This document shows positions 52,633 to 62,692 of a stretch of 64,000 bases of DNA, in pieces. Source of the stretch: Actinomycetospora chibensis (GTDB taxonomy: Bacteria > Actinomycetota > Actinomycetes > Mycobacteriales > Pseudonocardiaceae). Both the position numbers and the translations under genes were made by a program. The stretch's first letter is position 1. Each line of letters starts with the position of its first letter. Under the pieces are notes generated by a model. It searched no databases. It worked only from the letters and a program-made list of their open reading frames with translations, and had not been told where the DNA came from. Location of the stretch: the NCBI RefSeq assembly GCF_028737215.1, contig NZ_JAQZAM010000010.1, forward strand, positions 62,001 through 126,000, written 5' to 3'.

Positions 52633-52652
52633 GCTGTCACCGGCGTGACAGC
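52633..52652. promoter_or_regulatory. Perfect dyad GCTGTCAC-CGGC-GTGACAGC beside the Crp-type gene
   Basis: The 8-4-8 dyad contains TGTCA-N6-TGACA and lies in the divergent gap between the M23 gene (start 52544) and the Crp/Fnr gene (start 52703), 51 bp before the latter's ATG. Autoregulation by the Crp/Fnr protein and control of the M23 gene is the likely role. Confidence 0.65.
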
Positions 52653-52702
52653 ACCTCTGGGCCGGAGGAGTGATCCACGGCCGACCCGTTCCGGGAGGTG
52701 GC

Positions 52703-53425
52703 ATGACGACGACCGCAGCCGTGCCCGTCGGTGACCGGCGCGAGCACGTCCGGGGCGCACTCCTCGCCTGTCCGCAGCTCCACGGCCTCACGCCGGCGGC
52801 CCTCGACGCGCTGGCCGGTGCCGCCTCGGTGCGCCACTACGCCGCCGGGGACGCGCTCTTCCGCACCGGCGAGACGTGCGAGTCGATGTTCGTGCTCCTG
52901 CGCGGCGCCGTGGTCGCGCGGACCGGCTCGCCGGACGGGGACGTCGTCGACGTCGGGGTCGCCACCGCGGGGCAGGCCTTCGGGTACTTCGAGGTGCTCC
53001 GGCCGAGCCCGCGGGCCGAGGACGCCGTGGCGCTGCGCGACGCGACCGTGCTCGTCCTGCCCGCCGCGGTCGCGCTCCGGGCGCTGCGCACCAGCCCCGA
53101 CACGCTCTTCGCCCTGCTCGGGGACCTCGTGCGGATCGTGCGGCAGCAGAACCGGGCCGTCGTCGAGCGCGTGTTCCACCCGGTCACGCGCCGCGTCGCG
53201 ACCCTGCTGCTCGAGCTCGAGCACCGGGACGACCACATCGACCTCGGCGGGCCGCAGGTGCTGCTCGCCCAGCGCCTCGGGGTGGCCCGCCAGACGCTCA
53301 ACACGGCACTGCGGAGCCTGGCCGCCCGGGGGCTGCTCGTCGTCCACCCCGGGGGCCGGACGCTGACGGTCGACCGCGCCGCCCTCGTCGCCTACACGAC
53401 GGGGGCGTCGTCGGACCCCGTCTAG
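52703..53425 (+). CDS. Crp/Fnr-family transcriptional regulator
   Basis: The 240-residue protein has an N-terminal cyclic-nucleotide-binding-like beta roll ([21 protein letters not shown]), a long dimer helix ([17 protein letters not shown]) and a C-terminal HTH_Crp ([25 protein letters not shown]). The usual cAMP phosphate Arg-Ala region is not clearly conserved, so the effector is unknown. ATG 52703 has GGGAGGTGG upstream. Its stop overlaps the lsr2 stop by 4 bp (convergent). Confidence 0.9.
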   Translation: MTTTAAVPVGDRREHVRGALLACPQLHGLTPAALDALAGAASVRHYAAGDALFRTGETCESMFVLLRGAVVARTGSPDGDVVDVGVATAGQAFGYFEVLRPSPRAEDAVALRDATVLVLPAAVALRALRTSPDTLFALLGDLVRIVRQQNRAVVERVFHPVTRRVATLLLELEHRDDHIDLGGPQVLLAQRLGVARQTLNTALRSLAARGLLVVHPGGRTLTVDRAALVAYTTGASSDPV

Positions 53426-53787
53426 TGGGCCTTGTGGTAGGCCTCGCTGACCTCGCTGGGGATGCGGCCACGCTCGGAGACCGTCATGCCCTGCTTGCGG
53501 GCCCACTCGCGGATGGCCTGGTTCTGCTCACGGTCGACGGCCGCGCGACCGCCCGACCCGCTGCTGCGGCGCGAGCCGGACGACGACGCAGCGGGGGACG
53601 ACCGCCGCCGGCCGCCGCTGCGCCGCGCGTGGGCCACGAAGTCGGCCAGCCGATCGCGCAGGGCGGCGGCGTTGGCGTCCGACAGGTCGATCTCGTACGT
53701 GGCACCGTCGAGCCCGAACTCGACGGTCTCGTCCGCCTCCGACGAGTCCAGGTCGTCGACGAGGGAAACCACGACTTTCTGCGCCAT
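53422..53787 (-). CDS. lsr2: Nucleoid-associated protein Lsr2
   Basis: Lsr2 bridges AT-rich DNA and silences horizontally acquired genes. The 121-residue protein has the N-terminal dimerisation domain ([13 protein letters not shown]), a basic flexible linker and the C-terminal DNA-binding domain with [20 protein letters not shown], including the RGR AT-hook-like triad. ATG 53787 is the start rather than the upstream GTG/ATG. Confidence 0.95.
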   Translation of the reverse strand: MAQKVVVSLVDDLDSSEADETVEFGLDGATYEIDLSDANAAALRDRLADFVAHARRSGGRRRSSPAASSSGSRRSSGSGGRAAVDREQNQAIREWARKQGMTVSERGRIPSEVSEAYHKAH

Positions 53788-53906
53788 CACGCGACCTCCG
53801 CCGATCACCGACCATTAATGTGGCCGGACCCTATTTCCGGAGCCGGGAGTTGTCGAGTGACGCGCGTCGCCCGTCGCGTTTTTTCGCAGGACGGCCACAA
53901 TTGACC

Positions 53907-54506
53907 TCAGTCGGGGATCCCCTTGTTGTCCGGAACGACGACACCGAACATGTCGCTGATCGCCGCCAGGCTCGCCGCCTGCAGGCTCGCGGCGGAAACC
54001 GTGCCGTCGGGGCCGGGCAGCGCGCGGGTCGCGGTGGCGCCGGCGACGACGGACGGGGCGAAACCGGCGCTGAACGCGCCGCGGGCCGTCGAGTTCACGC
54101 ACATGTGCGACATGAACCCGGCCAGGACCAGATTCGTCACGCCCGCCCCGCGCAGGTACTCGGCGAGGTCGGTGCCGACGAAGGAGTTGGGGAAGTTCTT
54201 GACGATGCGGTGCTCGCCGTCGCGGGCGGCGACGCGGTCGACGATCGCGCCGATGTCGTCGCGGACGTCGTAGGGCGTGCCCTCACCGGCGTCGTGCTGC
54301 ACGTGGACGATCGGGATGCCGGCGCTGCGCGCGCGGTCCAGCAGCGCGGCGGCCTCGTCGATGGCCGGCTCGACGTTCTCGAGAGCCATGACGCCGCGGG
54401 TGTAGGTGTTCTGGAGGTCGATCATCACCAGCGCGGAGTCGCGCAGGCTCGCGGGCGTCGCGGGCATGCCGGTCAGCTCGCGCAATGTCGTGGACGGGGT
54501 GCTCAT
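53907..54506 (-). CDS. Isochorismatase-family cysteine hydrolase
   Basis: The 199-residue protein has the catalytic triad of the family: Asp in ALVMIDLQN, Lys in RIVKNFPNSF and Cys in GFMSHMCVN, followed by the cis-peptide-type region. Family members hydrolyse amides or isochorismate. It is the last gene of the aldehyde dehydrogenase-DUF779 group on the same strand, with a 104-bp gap to DUF779, so co-regulation is possible. Confidence 0.88.
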   Translation of the reverse strand: MSTPSTTLRELTGMPATPASLRDSALVMIDLQNTYTRGVMALENVEPAIDEAAALLDRARSAGIPIVHVQHDAGEGTPYDVRDDIGAIVDRVAARDGEHRIVKNFPNSFVGTDLAEYLRGAGVTNLVLAGFMSHMCVNSTARGAFSAGFAPSVVAGATATRALPGPDGTVSAASLQAASLAAISDMFGVVVPDNKGIPD

Positions 54507-54610
54507 CGTCGAACCCTTCATCGGGAATGGCCTGGACGTGCGAGGGGCGCCCCGGCCGCGTGTCACGCAGTCAGGGCGCCCCTCGATCGTGCTCGTGTTC
54601 GGGGACCGCG

Positions 54611-55048
54611 CTACAGGTCGCCCAGCTCGCGCATCTCGTCGTCGGTGAACAGCCGCGAGCGGATGATGAAGCGCACGCCTTCCGGCGCCTCCACCGAGAA
54701 CCCGCTGCCACGGCCCTTCACCACGTCGACGGTGAGGTGCGTGTGCTTCCAGTACTCGTACTGCGACGAGGACATGTAGAAGCCGATCGGCTTCTCCAGC
54801 CCCTCGATCGTGAGATCCCCGAGGTGGACGTCCGATCCGCCGATCTTGAAGTCACCTTCCGGGTAGCACATCGGGGCGCTGCCGTCGCAGCACCCGCCGG
54901 ACTGGTGGAACATCAGCGGTCCGTGGATCTCGGTGAGCTTCGGCAGCAGTTCCGCCGCCGCGGGCGTCACCGCGACCCGTGCCGTGCCCGACCCCGGCAC
55001 CGCGGGGACGGGCAACGTGGAGTCGGTGTCGGTCGTGACCTCGGTCAT
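54611..55048 (-). CDS. DUF779 family protein
   Basis: The 145-residue protein matches DUF779, which is almost always encoded next to an aldehyde dehydrogenase. A cysteine-rich motif (SGGCCDGSAPMCYPEG) and conserved YMSSSQYEYWKHTHLTVDVV suggest metal binding or a redox role, possibly helping the dehydrogenase. It lies 16 bp after the aldehyde dehydrogenase stop. Confidence 0.9.
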   Translation of the reverse strand: MTEVTTDTDSTLPVPAVPGSGTARVAVTPAAAELLPKLTEIHGPLMFHQSGGCCDGSAPMCYPEGDFKIGGSDVHLGDLTIEGLEKPIGFYMSSSQYEYWKHTHLTVDVVKGRGSGFSVEAPEGVRFIIRSRLFTDDEMRELGDL

Positions 55049-55064
55049 GGATCCTCCTCGAGGA

Positions 55065-56588
55065 TCAGAAGAAGCCCTGCGCGTTGTCGGAGTAGCTCTG
55101 CAGGATGTTCTTCGTCTGCTGGTAGTGATCGAGCATCATCTTGTGGTTCTCACGCCCGATGCCCGACTGCTTGTACCCGCCGAAGGCCGCGTGGGCCGGG
55201 TAGGCGTGGTAGTTGTTCACCCAGACACGACCGGCCTGGATGTCCCGCCCCGCGCGGTAGGCCGTGTTGGCGTCACGCGACCACACGCCGGCGCCGAGGC
55301 CGTAGAGGGTGTCGTTGGCGATGCTCATGGCGTCGTCGTAGTCGTTGAACCGCGCGACCGAGACGACCGGCCCGAAGATCTCCTCCTGGAACACCCTCAT
55401 CTTGTTGTGGCCCTCGAAGACGGTGGGCTGGATGTAGTAGCCGCCCGAGAGGTCGCCGCCGAGGTCGGCCTTCTCGCCGCCGGTGAGGATCTTCGCGCCC
55501 TCCTGGCGGCCGATGTCGATGTAGGACAGGATCTTCTCGAACTGGTCGTTCGAGGCCTGCGCGCCGATCATCGTGTCGGTGTCGAGGGGGTTGCCCTGCT
55601 TGACCTGCTCGGTCCGCTTGACGGCCTGGCCGAGGAACTCGTCGTACATGCCGCCCTGGATGAGCGCGCGCGACGGGCAGGTGCAGACCTCGCCCTGGTT
55701 CAGCGCGAACATCGTGAAGCCCTCGAGCGCCTTGTCGTAGAAGGCGTCCTGCTGCGCCGCGACGTCGTCGAAGAAGACGTTGGGGCTCTTGCCACCGAGC
55801 TCGAGGGTGACCGGGATGAGGTTCTCCGAGGCGTACTGGGAGATCAGCCGCCCGGTGGTGGTCTCACCCGTGAACGCGATCTTGCGGATGCGGCTCGACG
55901 AGGCCAGCGGCTTGCCCGCCTCGACGCCGAAGCCGTTCACGATGTTGATGACGCCGGCCGGGAGCAGGTCGGCGACGACGTCCATGAGGACGTGGATCGA
56001 GGCCGGGGTCTGCTCGGCGGGCTTGAGGACCACGGCGTTCCCGGCCGCGATGGCGGGCGCGAGCTTCCAGATCGCCATGAGGATCGGGAAGTTCCAGGGA
56101 ATGATCTGCCCGACGACGCCCAGGGGCTCGTGGAAGTGGTAGGCGACCGTGTCGTTGTCGATCTGGGAGAGGCCGCCCTCCTGCGCCCGGATCGCACCCG
56201 CGAAGTAGCGCAGGTGGTCGATCGCGAGCGGGATGTCGGCCACGAGGGTCTCGCGGCAGGCCTTCCCGTTCTCCCAGGACTCGGCGATGGCGATCATCTC
56301 GAGGTTCGCCTCGATGCGGTCCGCCATCTTGGTCAGGACGTTCGCGCGCTCGCCGACCGAGGTCCTGCCCCACGCCGGGGCGGCGGCCTCGGCGGCGTCG
56401 AGGGCCTTCTCGATGTCGTCGGCGGTGCCGCGCGCGACCTCCGTGAACGTCTGACCCGTGATCGGGGTCGGGTTCTCGAAGTACTGGCCCTTCGCCGGCG
56501 CGACGTACTCGCCGCCGATGAAGTGGTCGTAACGGGGCTTGAAGCTGACGACGGAACCGTCGGTGCCCGGGGCCGCATACGTGGCCAT
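55065..56588 (-). CDS. NAD-dependent aldehyde dehydrogenase (ExaC/AldA-like)
   Basis: The 507-residue enzyme has the NAD fold ([20 protein letters not shown]), the catalytic Glu in [10 protein letters not shown] and the catalytic Cys in GEVCTCPSR. It resembles acetaldehyde/ethanol-catabolic dehydrogenases. ATG 56588 has GGAGGACAC. A divergent GAF-type activator and a palindrome in the promoter gap suggest aldehyde- or alcohol-induced expression. Confidence 0.95.
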   Translation of the reverse strand: MATYAAPGTDGSVVSFKPRYDHFIGGEYVAPAKGQYFENPTPITGQTFTEVARGTADDIEKALDAAEAAAPAWGRTSVGERANVLTKMADRIEANLEMIAIAESWENGKACRETLVADIPLAIDHLRYFAGAIRAQEGGLSQIDNDTVAYHFHEPLGVVGQIIPWNFPILMAIWKLAPAIAAGNAVVLKPAEQTPASIHVLMDVVADLLPAGVINIVNGFGVEAGKPLASSSRIRKIAFTGETTTGRLISQYASENLIPVTLELGGKSPNVFFDDVAAQQDAFYDKALEGFTMFALNQGEVCTCPSRALIQGGMYDEFLGQAVKRTEQVKQGNPLDTDTMIGAQASNDQFEKILSYIDIGRQEGAKILTGGEKADLGGDLSGGYYIQPTVFEGHNKMRVFQEEIFGPVVSVARFNDYDDAMSIANDTLYGLGAGVWSRDANTAYRAGRDIQAGRVWVNNYHAYPAHAAFGGYKQSGIGRENHKMMLDHYQQTKNILQSYSDNAQGFF

Positions 56589-56639
56589 CTGTGTCCTCCA
56601 CATGCTGGTTTACGTGATCGCGGACACTAGGCACGCGGG

Positions 56640-56660
56640 GGTTGCACGGGCGTTGCAACC
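56640..56660. promoter_or_regulatory. Perfect dyad GGTTGCA-N7-TGCAACC in the aldehyde dehydrogenase promoter gap
   Basis: The 7-7-7 dyad lies 52 bp before the aldehyde dehydrogenase ATG and 72 bp before the divergent GAF regulator gene. It is the expected location for the activator's binding site. Confidence 0.65.
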
Positions 56661-56731
56661 GCAGATTCGGGTAGCTCGGCCGGAAGGCACCGCGCGCGCG
56701 GCGTCGATGAAGGATTGCCTCACCAGCCCCG

Positions 56732-58315
56732 ATGGAGCACTCTTCTCGGAGGGACCCCGTGTCCCCGGTGGGACGCCGCAGTGCCACGACGGCACTCGTC
56801 CCGCCTCCCGTTCCAGTGCTGGGGGCGCCGATGCCGGTGGGCGACGGCGATGGTGGACGCCCCGCGACGGGGGCCCCCACCGACGACCCGGTGGAGCGCG
56901 GCCGGCTGCTCGAGAGGATCCGGGACGCCGTCCTGTCCGGCACGGTGGGTCCCGCCTCGCCCCGCGACGTGGTGTCCGCGTCGTGGCGCCGCTCGCTCGA
57001 CGCGCACGTCGACCCGGACCACGGGCGCCCGCGTCACGTCTTCGGCGCCGACGAGCTCGACGAGGTCCGCGGCAGCCACGTGCTCGCCCCGGTGCTGCCC
57101 GTCCTGCGGCGCACCGTGCTCGACGCGGCCGACGAGGCCGTCCACATGATGATCGTGACGGACGCCCGCGGACACATCCTGTGGCGCGAGGGCAACACCG
57201 GCGTGCTGCGCCGCGCCGACGACGTGGCCCTGGTCGAGGGCACGCGCTGGAGCGAGGACTCGATCGGCACCAACGCCATGGGCACGGCGCTGGCCGACGG
57301 GCGCGCGGTGCAGATCCACTCGGCCGAGCACCTGGTGCGGCTCTACCGCACGTGGACGTGCGCCGCGGCCCCGATCCACGACCCCGACACGGGCGAGGTG
57401 ATCGCGGCCGTCGACCTCACCGGCCCCCTGAGCACGTTCCACCCGAGCACGTTGGCCCTCGTGCGCGCCGCCGCCGAGCTGGCCGAGATGACGCTGCGGG
57501 CGCGTCTCGTCGAGCGCGACGAGCGGCTGCGGGCGCGCAACGAGCCCCACCTCGACGGGCTGCGCGGCGAGCCCGGCGCACTGCTCGCGCCCCGCGGCAG
57601 GGTCCTCACCGCCCGGCCCGACGGCTGGCTGCCCGAACGCGTGCCGATCCCCCAGGACGGCGACCGCGTCGACCTCGGCGACCGCGGCGAGGGCCTGCTC
57701 GAGCCGCTGGCCGAGGGATGGCTGCTGCGCCTGGCGCCGCGCACCACGTCGCGCCCGACGCTCGCCCTGCCCTTCCTCGGCGCCGAGCGTCCCGTCGCCC
57801 GCCTCGACGGGCGTCCGGTGCGGATCAGCCTGCGCCACGCCGAGATGCTCGTGCTCCTCGCCCTGCACCCCGACGGCCTCACCGCCGACCAGCTCGCCCG
57901 GGCGCTCTACGGCGAGGCCGGCAACCCCGTGACGGTCCGCTCCGAGGTGCACCGCCTGCGCGCCGCCCTCGGCTCCTCGATCATCAGCACCCAGCCCTAC
58001 CGACTGCGGGTCCGCGTCGACGCCGACTTCATCGACGTCCGCGCCGCCCTGCGCGAGCGGCGCCTCCCCCCGCCCGACGTCCTCCGACGCGGCACCCTGC
58101 TGCCCACCTCCGACGCCCCCGGTGTGCGCGAGGAGCGCGACGTCATCGAGGTCGGCGTGCGCGGAGCGGTCCTGCGCCGCGGTGACGTCGACGCCCTGTG
58201 GGCGCTCGCCCAGACCGAGTCCGGCGCCGAGGACCCCGAGATCGCCCGGCGCCTGCGCCGCCTGCTGCCCGACGGCGACCCGCGCCGCGACCGGATCGTC
58301 GACCGGTCGGCCTGA
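56732..58315 (+). CDS. GAF-domain activator with BTAD/OmpR-like C-terminal winged helix
   Basis: The 527-residue protein has an N-terminal segment of AcoR-type regulators (ASWRRSLDAHVDPD), a GAF sensor (VTDARGHILWREGN then EDSIGTNAMGTALADGRAVQIHS), a middle region without the sigma-54 AAA domain, and a C-terminal winged helix (LRHAEMLVLLALHPDGLTAD then VRSEVHRLRAALG). It probably senses an alcohol or aldehyde and activates the divergent dehydrogenase. ATG 56732 is the likely start; later codons are possible. Confidence 0.87.
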   Translation: MEHSSRRDPVSPVGRRSATTALVPPPVPVLGAPMPVGDGDGGRPATGAPTDDPVERGRLLERIRDAVLSGTVGPASPRDVVSASWRRSLDAHVDPDHGRPRHVFGADELDEVRGSHVLAPVLPVLRRTVLDAADEAVHMMIVTDARGHILWREGNTGVLRRADDVALVEGTRWSEDSIGTNAMGTALADGRAVQIHSAEHLVRLYRTWTCAAAPIHDPDTGEVIAAVDLTGPLSTFHPSTLALVRAAAELAEMTLRARLVERDERLRARNEPHLDGLRGEPGALLAPRGRVLTARPDGWLPERVPIPQDGDRVDLGDRGEGLLEPLAEGWLLRLAPRTTSRPTLALPFLGAERPVARLDGRPVRISLRHAEMLVLLALHPDGLTADQLARALYGEAGNPVTVRSEVHRLRAALGSSIISTQPYRLRVRVDADFIDVRAALRERRLPPPDVLRRGTLLPTSDAPGVREERDVIEVGVRGAVLRRGDVDALWALAQTESGAEDPEIARRLRRLLPDGDPRRDRIVDRSA

Positions 58316-58320
58316 GCGCG

Positions 58321-58374
58321 CTCGGCCGGTGCTCGCTCGGCCGGTGCTCGCTCGGCCGGTGCTCGCTCGGCCGA
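58321..58374. repeat. 15-bp tandem repeat, 3.6 copies
   Basis: CTCGGCCGGTGCTCG is repeated exactly three times (58321-58365), followed by a 9-bp partial copy. It lies between the GAF regulator stop and the convergent gene stop; slippage-prone. Confidence 0.9.
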
Positions 58375-58391
58375 CGGGCACATGTCCGGCG

Positions 58392-59177
58392 TCAGCCTCC
58401 CGTGCACAGGCTGCCGCGGTCGGCGACCCGGTACCGCGGTGTGGTGGCGTCGGTGGTGCCACCACCGCCACCCCCCGTACCGCCACCGGCCGTTGCCGTC
58501 ACGGCCATGAACGGGGAGTGCCGGTAGACGTCGACGACCACCGGGGTGGTCCCGGTACCGGGGACGTCGACGGTGCCGGTGTACTGGGTGCGGCAGTCGT
58601 CCTGCGCGCGCTGCGTCAGCCCCGAGCCTCCCCACTCCCGCACCATCGTGTCCTGGAAGGTGTCGGTGGGCGCGGTGTACCGGTAGAAGACGAACGCCGT
58701 GCCGTCGCCCTGTCCACTGCAGGCCAGCCCCTCCGCGCTCAGGGGGATCTGCGCGTCGGGGGTCGTCGGGGTGCAGGTGCCGTTGCCCCCGAACATGCTG
58801 GTCAGTGTGGAGGGACTCGACGGGGGTCCGCTCTGGGCCGGCGGCGCGACGGGCCCCGGGACCGGAGGTGCGGACAGCGCCCGGGCCATGATCGTCACGG
58901 CGAGGACGATCCCGCCGAGCAGCACCAGGCCGAGGAGGAACGCGATCAAGGCCGTTCTCCGGCGCGGGGGCGGCGGCGGAGCCGGCGGCATCCAGGAGGT
59001 CGGCGGTCCGGCGCCGTAGGGGGTCGGGGGTCCGTAGCCGTAGGACAGCCCGGCCGGTGGGACGTCACCACGGCGGGGCGCGGGCACGTAGGGGTAGGGG
59101 GCCGGCGGCGGCATCGTCGCCCACGGCGGCCCGGGGTGGGGTCCGGCGCCGTGGGGGTGCTCGTGGATCTGGCTCAT
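58392..59177 (-). CDS. Membrane-anchored Pro-rich protein
   Basis: No family was recognised. The 261 residues have a Pro/Tyr/Gly-rich cytoplasmic N-terminus (about 1-73), one membrane helix (about 75-98, ALIAFLLGLVLLGGIVLAVTI), a Pro-rich linker and an about 130-residue extracytoplasmic domain with four cysteines (GTCTPTTPD, LACSG, DDCRTQY, GSLCTGG). The layout is common in actinobacterial envelope proteins of unknown role. Confidence 0.72.
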   Translation of the reverse strand: MSQIHEHPHGAGPHPGPPWATMPPPAPYPYVPAPRRGDVPPAGLSYGYGPPTPYGAGPPTSWMPPAPPPPPRRRTALIAFLLGLVLLGGIVLAVTIMARALSAPPVPGPVAPPAQSGPPSSPSTLTSMFGGNGTCTPTTPDAQIPLSAEGLACSGQGDGTAFVFYRYTAPTDTFQDTMVREWGGSGLTQRAQDDCRTQYTGTVDVPGTGTTPVVVDVYRHSPFMAVTATAGGGTGGGGGGTTDATTPRYRVADRGSLCTGG

Positions 59178-59327
59178 GGTCGTTCCTCCGGCGGGCCGTG
59201 CGCGGCGTGTCCGTGCCGGCCCGAGCCTGCGCGGCCGCGCCGCGACCCTCCATCGGGAGCGCCCCCGTGCCGGGCCGGGCAGGCCCCCACCGGGCGCGGG
59301 GGCGTGCCCCCTCGCGGAGGTGGTGCC

Positions 59328-60158
59328 TCAGGAGCGGGCGGCGCGCCGGGCGGCCCGGTCGTCGCGCCGCTCCCGCCACCGGCGGTGCACCGTGCGCAGG
59401 CCGAGCAGGGTCAGGTCGGGCACGTGCTCGGTGACGGTCGCGCACTCGCCGACCACCAGCGGCGCCAGGCCACCCGAGGCGAGCACGGCGACCGGCGCGC
59501 GCCCGTCGGGGTCGCGGGCGGTGATCTCGCGCGCCACGCGGGTCACGAGGCCGTCGACCATGGCCGCGGCCCCCAGGACGAGCCCGGCCTGCATGCTCTC
59601 GACGGTGTTGCGCCCGAGCACCGAGCGGGGCACCACGAGCTCCACCGGGCGCAGCGCGGCGGCACGCACGGCGAGCGCCTCGGCGGACACGGCAACGCCC
59701 GCGGCGATCGCACCGCCGAGGAACTCGCCGCGCGCCGACACCGCGTCCACCGTCGTCGAGGTCCCGAACGTGACCACGACGCACGGCCCGCCGTGGCGCT
59801 CGTAGGCGGCGAGGGCCTGGACGACGCGGTCGGCGCCGACCTCCTTGGGGTTGTCGACGAGCAGCGGCACGCCGGTGCGGACGCCGGGCTCGACGAGCAG
59901 GTGGTCTAGGCCCGCGAAGTGCCGGGTGACCATCCCCCGCAGTTCGCGCAGCAGGGCCGGCACCGTGGACAGGGCCGCCACCGCCGACACGTCACCGACC
60001 CGGGTGCCGAGCAGACCGCGCACCAGCAGCGCGAGCTCGTCGCCCGTGGCACGCGGCTCGGTGCGCAGACGGGCGTCCCAGACCGCGGCGCCGGTCTCGT
60101 CGTCCGGGTAGAGGGCGAGCGCGATCTGAGTGTTGCCGACGTCCACGCACAGCAGCAC
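59328..60158 (-). CDS. coaX: Type III pantothenate kinase CoaX
   Basis: CoaX phosphorylates pantothenate in CoA synthesis without feedback inhibition. The 276-residue ASKHA-fold protein has the phosphate-1 motif CVDVGNTQIALA, the GADRVVQALAA segment and VVTFGTSTTVDAV, and a conserved Lys in DNPKEVG. It is the last gene of the panC-panD-coaX group, as in mycobacteria. Confidence 0.94.
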   Translation of the reverse strand: MLLCVDVGNTQIALALYPDDETGAAVWDARLRTEPRATGDELALLVRGLLGTRVGDVSAVAALSTVPALLRELRGMVTRHFAGLDHLLVEPGVRTGVPLLVDNPKEVGADRVVQALAAYERHGGPCVVVTFGTSTTVDAVSARGEFLGGAIAAGVAVSAEALAVRAAALRPVELVVPRSVLGRNTVESMQAGLVLGAAAMVDGLVTRVAREITARDPDGRAPVAVLASGGLAPLVVGECATVTEHVPDLTLLGLRTVHRRWRERRDDRAARRAARS

Positions 60159-60190
60159 GACGGCCTCGCCCTCCCCCCGGGTGCCCGGCC

Positions 60191-60793
60191 CTAGTGGTCG
60201 GCGGACAGCAGCGCGTCGAGACGCCGGGCGTCGGTGGTCTCGGCGGGCTTGCGGCCCGACCGCCCGCCGCGACGGCTCGCCTGCTCCCGGGGCGGCGCGG
60301 CCGGCTCGGCGCCCCAGGTGTTGCCGACGGTGGTCATGGCGGGCCCGGCGACGGCCTCACGACGGGCCGGGCGGGCCTCGGTGCCGGGGCGCAGCAGGGA
60401 CGTGGTCGGCGCGGCCGCGGGCACGCGGGCCGGGTCGGCGCCGCGGTCGAGGACGCGGTTCGCCTCGTCGACGAACACCACGCGCGGCTGGTACGTGCGC
60501 GCCTCCGCGTCGTCCATCACCCCGTAGGAGATGAGGATGACGAGGTCGCCGGGCGACACCAGGTGTGCGGCCGCGCCGTTGATCCCGATGACCCCCGAAC
60601 CGGCGGGTCCGGTGATCACGTAGGTCTCGAGGCGGGCGCCGTTGGTGACGTCGACGATCGCGACCTGCTCGCCGGGGAGCAGGTCCGCGGCCCGCATGAG
60701 GTCCTCGTCGACGGTCACCGAGCCCACGTAGTGCAGGTTCGCGTCCGTCACCGTCGCACGGTGGATCTTGGACTTCAGCATCGTGCGCTGCAC
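60191..60793 (-). CDS. panD: Aspartate 1-decarboxylase PanD with long C-terminal extension
   Basis: PanD makes beta-alanine for pantothenate. The self-processing site Gly24-Ser25 (HYVGSVTVD) creates the pyruvoyl cofactor; Tyr and Lys ligands ([11 protein letters not shown]) are in place. The core ends near residue 120; about 80 further residues are low-complexity Ala/Pro/Arg-rich, longer than the tail of mycobacterial PanD. GTG 60793 starts 1 bp after the panC stop. Confidence 0.93.
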   Translation of the reverse strand: MQRTMLKSKIHRATVTDANLHYVGSVTVDEDLMRAADLLPGEQVAIVDVTNGARLETYVITGPAGSGVIGINGAAAHLVSPGDLVILISYGVMDDAEARTYQPRVVFVDEANRVLDRGADPARVPAAAPTTSLLRPGTEARPARREAVAGPAMTTVGNTWGAEPAAPPREQASRRGGRSGRKPAETTDARRLDALLSADH

Positions 60794-60794
60794 G

Positions 60795-61712
60795 TCAGAC
60801 TCTCCTCACGAGGGACACCGCGGCGTTGTCGATCAGTCGGGTGGAGCCGGCCCGGGCCGCCACGAGGAGCCGTGCCGGACCGATGGTCGGGTTCGGGGCG
60901 AGGTCGTCGTCCCGCAGCTCGAGGTAGTCGACCTGCAGGCCCGGCTCGGCGGCCAGGACGGCGTGCGCGGCGTCGAGCACCGCGGCCGCGCCCTGCTCGC
61001 CGGCGTACTGCCCCGCGGACAGCGCGGCCGAGAGCGCGACCGCGGCCGCCCGCTCGTCCGGCGACAGGTAGGCGTTGCGGCTCGACAGGGCCAGCCCGTC
61101 GTCCTCGCGGACGGTCGGGACGCCGACAACGTGGACGTCGATGTCGAGGTCGCGCACCATCCGCTTGATCAGCGCGAGCTGCTGGTAGTCCTTCTCGCCG
61201 AAGAACGCGACGTCGGGCACGGCGATCGCGAAGAGCTTGGCGACGACGGTGAGCATCCCCGCGAAGTGCCCGGGGCGGATCGCGCCCTCGAGCTCGTCGC
61301 CCAGGGGCCCGGGGTGGATCGAGGTCGCGAAGCCGTCGGGGTACATGTCCTCGACCTCGGGCGCGAAGACCAGCTCGACGCCCTCCTCCCGGCACATCTC
61401 GAGGTCGCCCTCGAAGGCGCGCGGGTAGCGGTCGAAGTCCTCGGTCGGCCCGAACTGGCGTGGGTTCACGAAGATCGAGACGACGGTGGTGGCGCCCGGG
61501 ACGCCCCGCGCGCGGCGCATCAGCTCGCGATGGCCCTCGTGCAACGCGCCCATCGTGGGCACGAGGTTGACGCGACGGCCGGCGCCGCGCAGGGCCTTCG
61601 TGACGCGGCGCAGCGCGGTCGGGTCGCGCTGCACCGTGAGCCGGTCGGCGTGGTACTGCGGACGGGCGCGACCGACGAGGTCGTGCGTGCGCAGGCTGGA
61701 GGGCTTGGTCAC
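60795..61712 (-). CDS. panC: Pantothenate synthetase PanC
   Basis: PanC joins pantoate and beta-alanine using ATP. The 305-residue protein has the HIGH-type motif [39 protein letters not shown] and the LSSRNAYLS loop. It overlaps the DUF2520 gene by 4 bp and is followed by panD. Confidence 0.95.
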   Translation of the reverse strand: MTKPSSLRTHDLVGRARPQYHADRLTVQRDPTALRRVTKALRGAGRRVNLVPTMGALHEGHRELMRRARGVPGATTVVSIFVNPRQFGPTEDFDRYPRAFEGDLEMCREEGVELVFAPEVEDMYPDGFATSIHPGPLGDELEGAIRPGHFAGMLTVVAKLFAIAVPDVAFFGEKDYQQLALIKRMVRDLDIDVHVVGVPTVREDDGLALSSRNAYLSPDERAAAVALSAALSAGQYAGEQGAAAVLDAAHAVLAAEPGLQVDYLELRDDDLAPNPTIGPARLLVAARAGSTRLIDNAAVSLVRRV

Positions 61713-62692
61713 GAGCGGGGCCTCTCGGCGAGGGCGTCCACCACGTCCTGCGCGGCGGTCGCGTCGAGCAGGCCGCCGGCGCGGGCGCGCTCGGCGGTGC
61801 GCCGGGCCAGCGCCCGGTAGAGCGGCACGGCGTCGGGGGCCCGCTCCTGGAGGTGGCGGACGTGGGTGGCGATCGTGCCGGCGTCGCCGCGCACGACGGG
61901 GCCGGTGAGCGCGCGGTCACCGTGGCGCAGGGCGTTGTCCAGGGCCGCGGACAGCAGCGGGGCCAGGACCCGCTCGGCGGGCTCGATGCCGGCGCCGGAG
62001 AGCAGGTCGGCGGCCTCGCGCACGAGCGTGACCAGGTGGTTGGCCCCGTGCGCGAGCGCCGCGTGGTACAGCGGGCGGACGGCCTCGGGGATGCGCACCG
62101 GCTCGGCGCCCATCTCGACGACCAGCGCCTCGCCGACGAGCCAGGCGGCCTCCGCGTCCTCCCCCGGGCCCTCGGGCGCGGTGACGCCGACGCAGGCGCC
62201 GGTGAGGCGCGCGACGTCCTCGGCCCGCCCGGTGATCGTCATCGCCGGGTGCAGGGCGATCGGCAGCACCTCGTGCTCGGCGGCGGGGGCCAGCACACCG
62301 ACCCCGGCCGCGCCGCAGGTGTGCACCACGATCTGGCCGGGACGCAGGCAGTCCGACGCCGCGAGGCCCCGGACCAGGCCGGGCAGCACGTCGTCGGGCA
62401 CGGCGAGCAGCGCGAGGTCGGCGCGGCGCACGACCTCGTCGGGCGGGAGGATCTCGGCGCCGGGCAGGAGCTCCTCGGCCCGGACGCGCGACGCGCGGGA
62501 CACCGCGGAGGCGGCGACGACCTGGTGACCGGCGTTCGCGAGCGCGGCGCCCAGCACCGCACCGACCCGCCCGGCCGAGACCACGCCGACCGCGAGCCGA
62601 GAGCCCTCACGAGGAGTCGGGGTCGCGCCCCTGGACGGATCGGGGGAGCCCTGCTCCCACCGCCCGGCGCCCCCGTCGGCGTCGGTGCTCAC
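61709..62692 (-). CDS. Rossmann-like DUF2520 protein (Rv3603c type)
   Basis: The 327-residue protein has an N-terminal nucleotide-binding fold ([22 protein letters not shown]) and the DUF2520 helical domain ([33 protein letters not shown]). It resembles ketopantoate-reductase-like proteins and in mycobacteria precedes panC as Rv3603c, so a role in pantoate supply is possible but unproven. GTG 62692 is the likely start. Confidence 0.85.
   Translation of the reverse strand: MSTDADGGAGRWEQGSPDPSRGATPTPREGSRLAVGVVSAGRVGAVLGAALANAGHQVVAASAVSRASRVRAEELLPGAEILPPDEVVRRADLALLAVPDDVLPGLVRGLAASDCLRPGQIVVHTCGAAGVGVLAPAAEHEVLPIALHPAMTITGRAEDVARLTGACVGVTAPEGPGEDAEAAWLVGEALVVEMGAEPVRIPEAVRPLYHAALAHGANHLVTLVREAADLLSGAGIEPAERVLAPLLSAALDNALRHGDRALTGPVVRGDAGTIATHVRHLQERAPDAVPLYRALARRTAERARAGGLLDATAAQDVVDALAERPRS

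Noticed and set aside
54933..56630. Long plus-strand open frame opposite the aldehyde dehydrogenase
   Set aside because: A mirrored frame of a complete, motif-bearing dehydrogenase; no start signal or domain.
58321..58374. 15-bp tandem repeat as a CRISPR array
   Set aside because: Copies are directly adjacent without spacers, and no cas genes are present.
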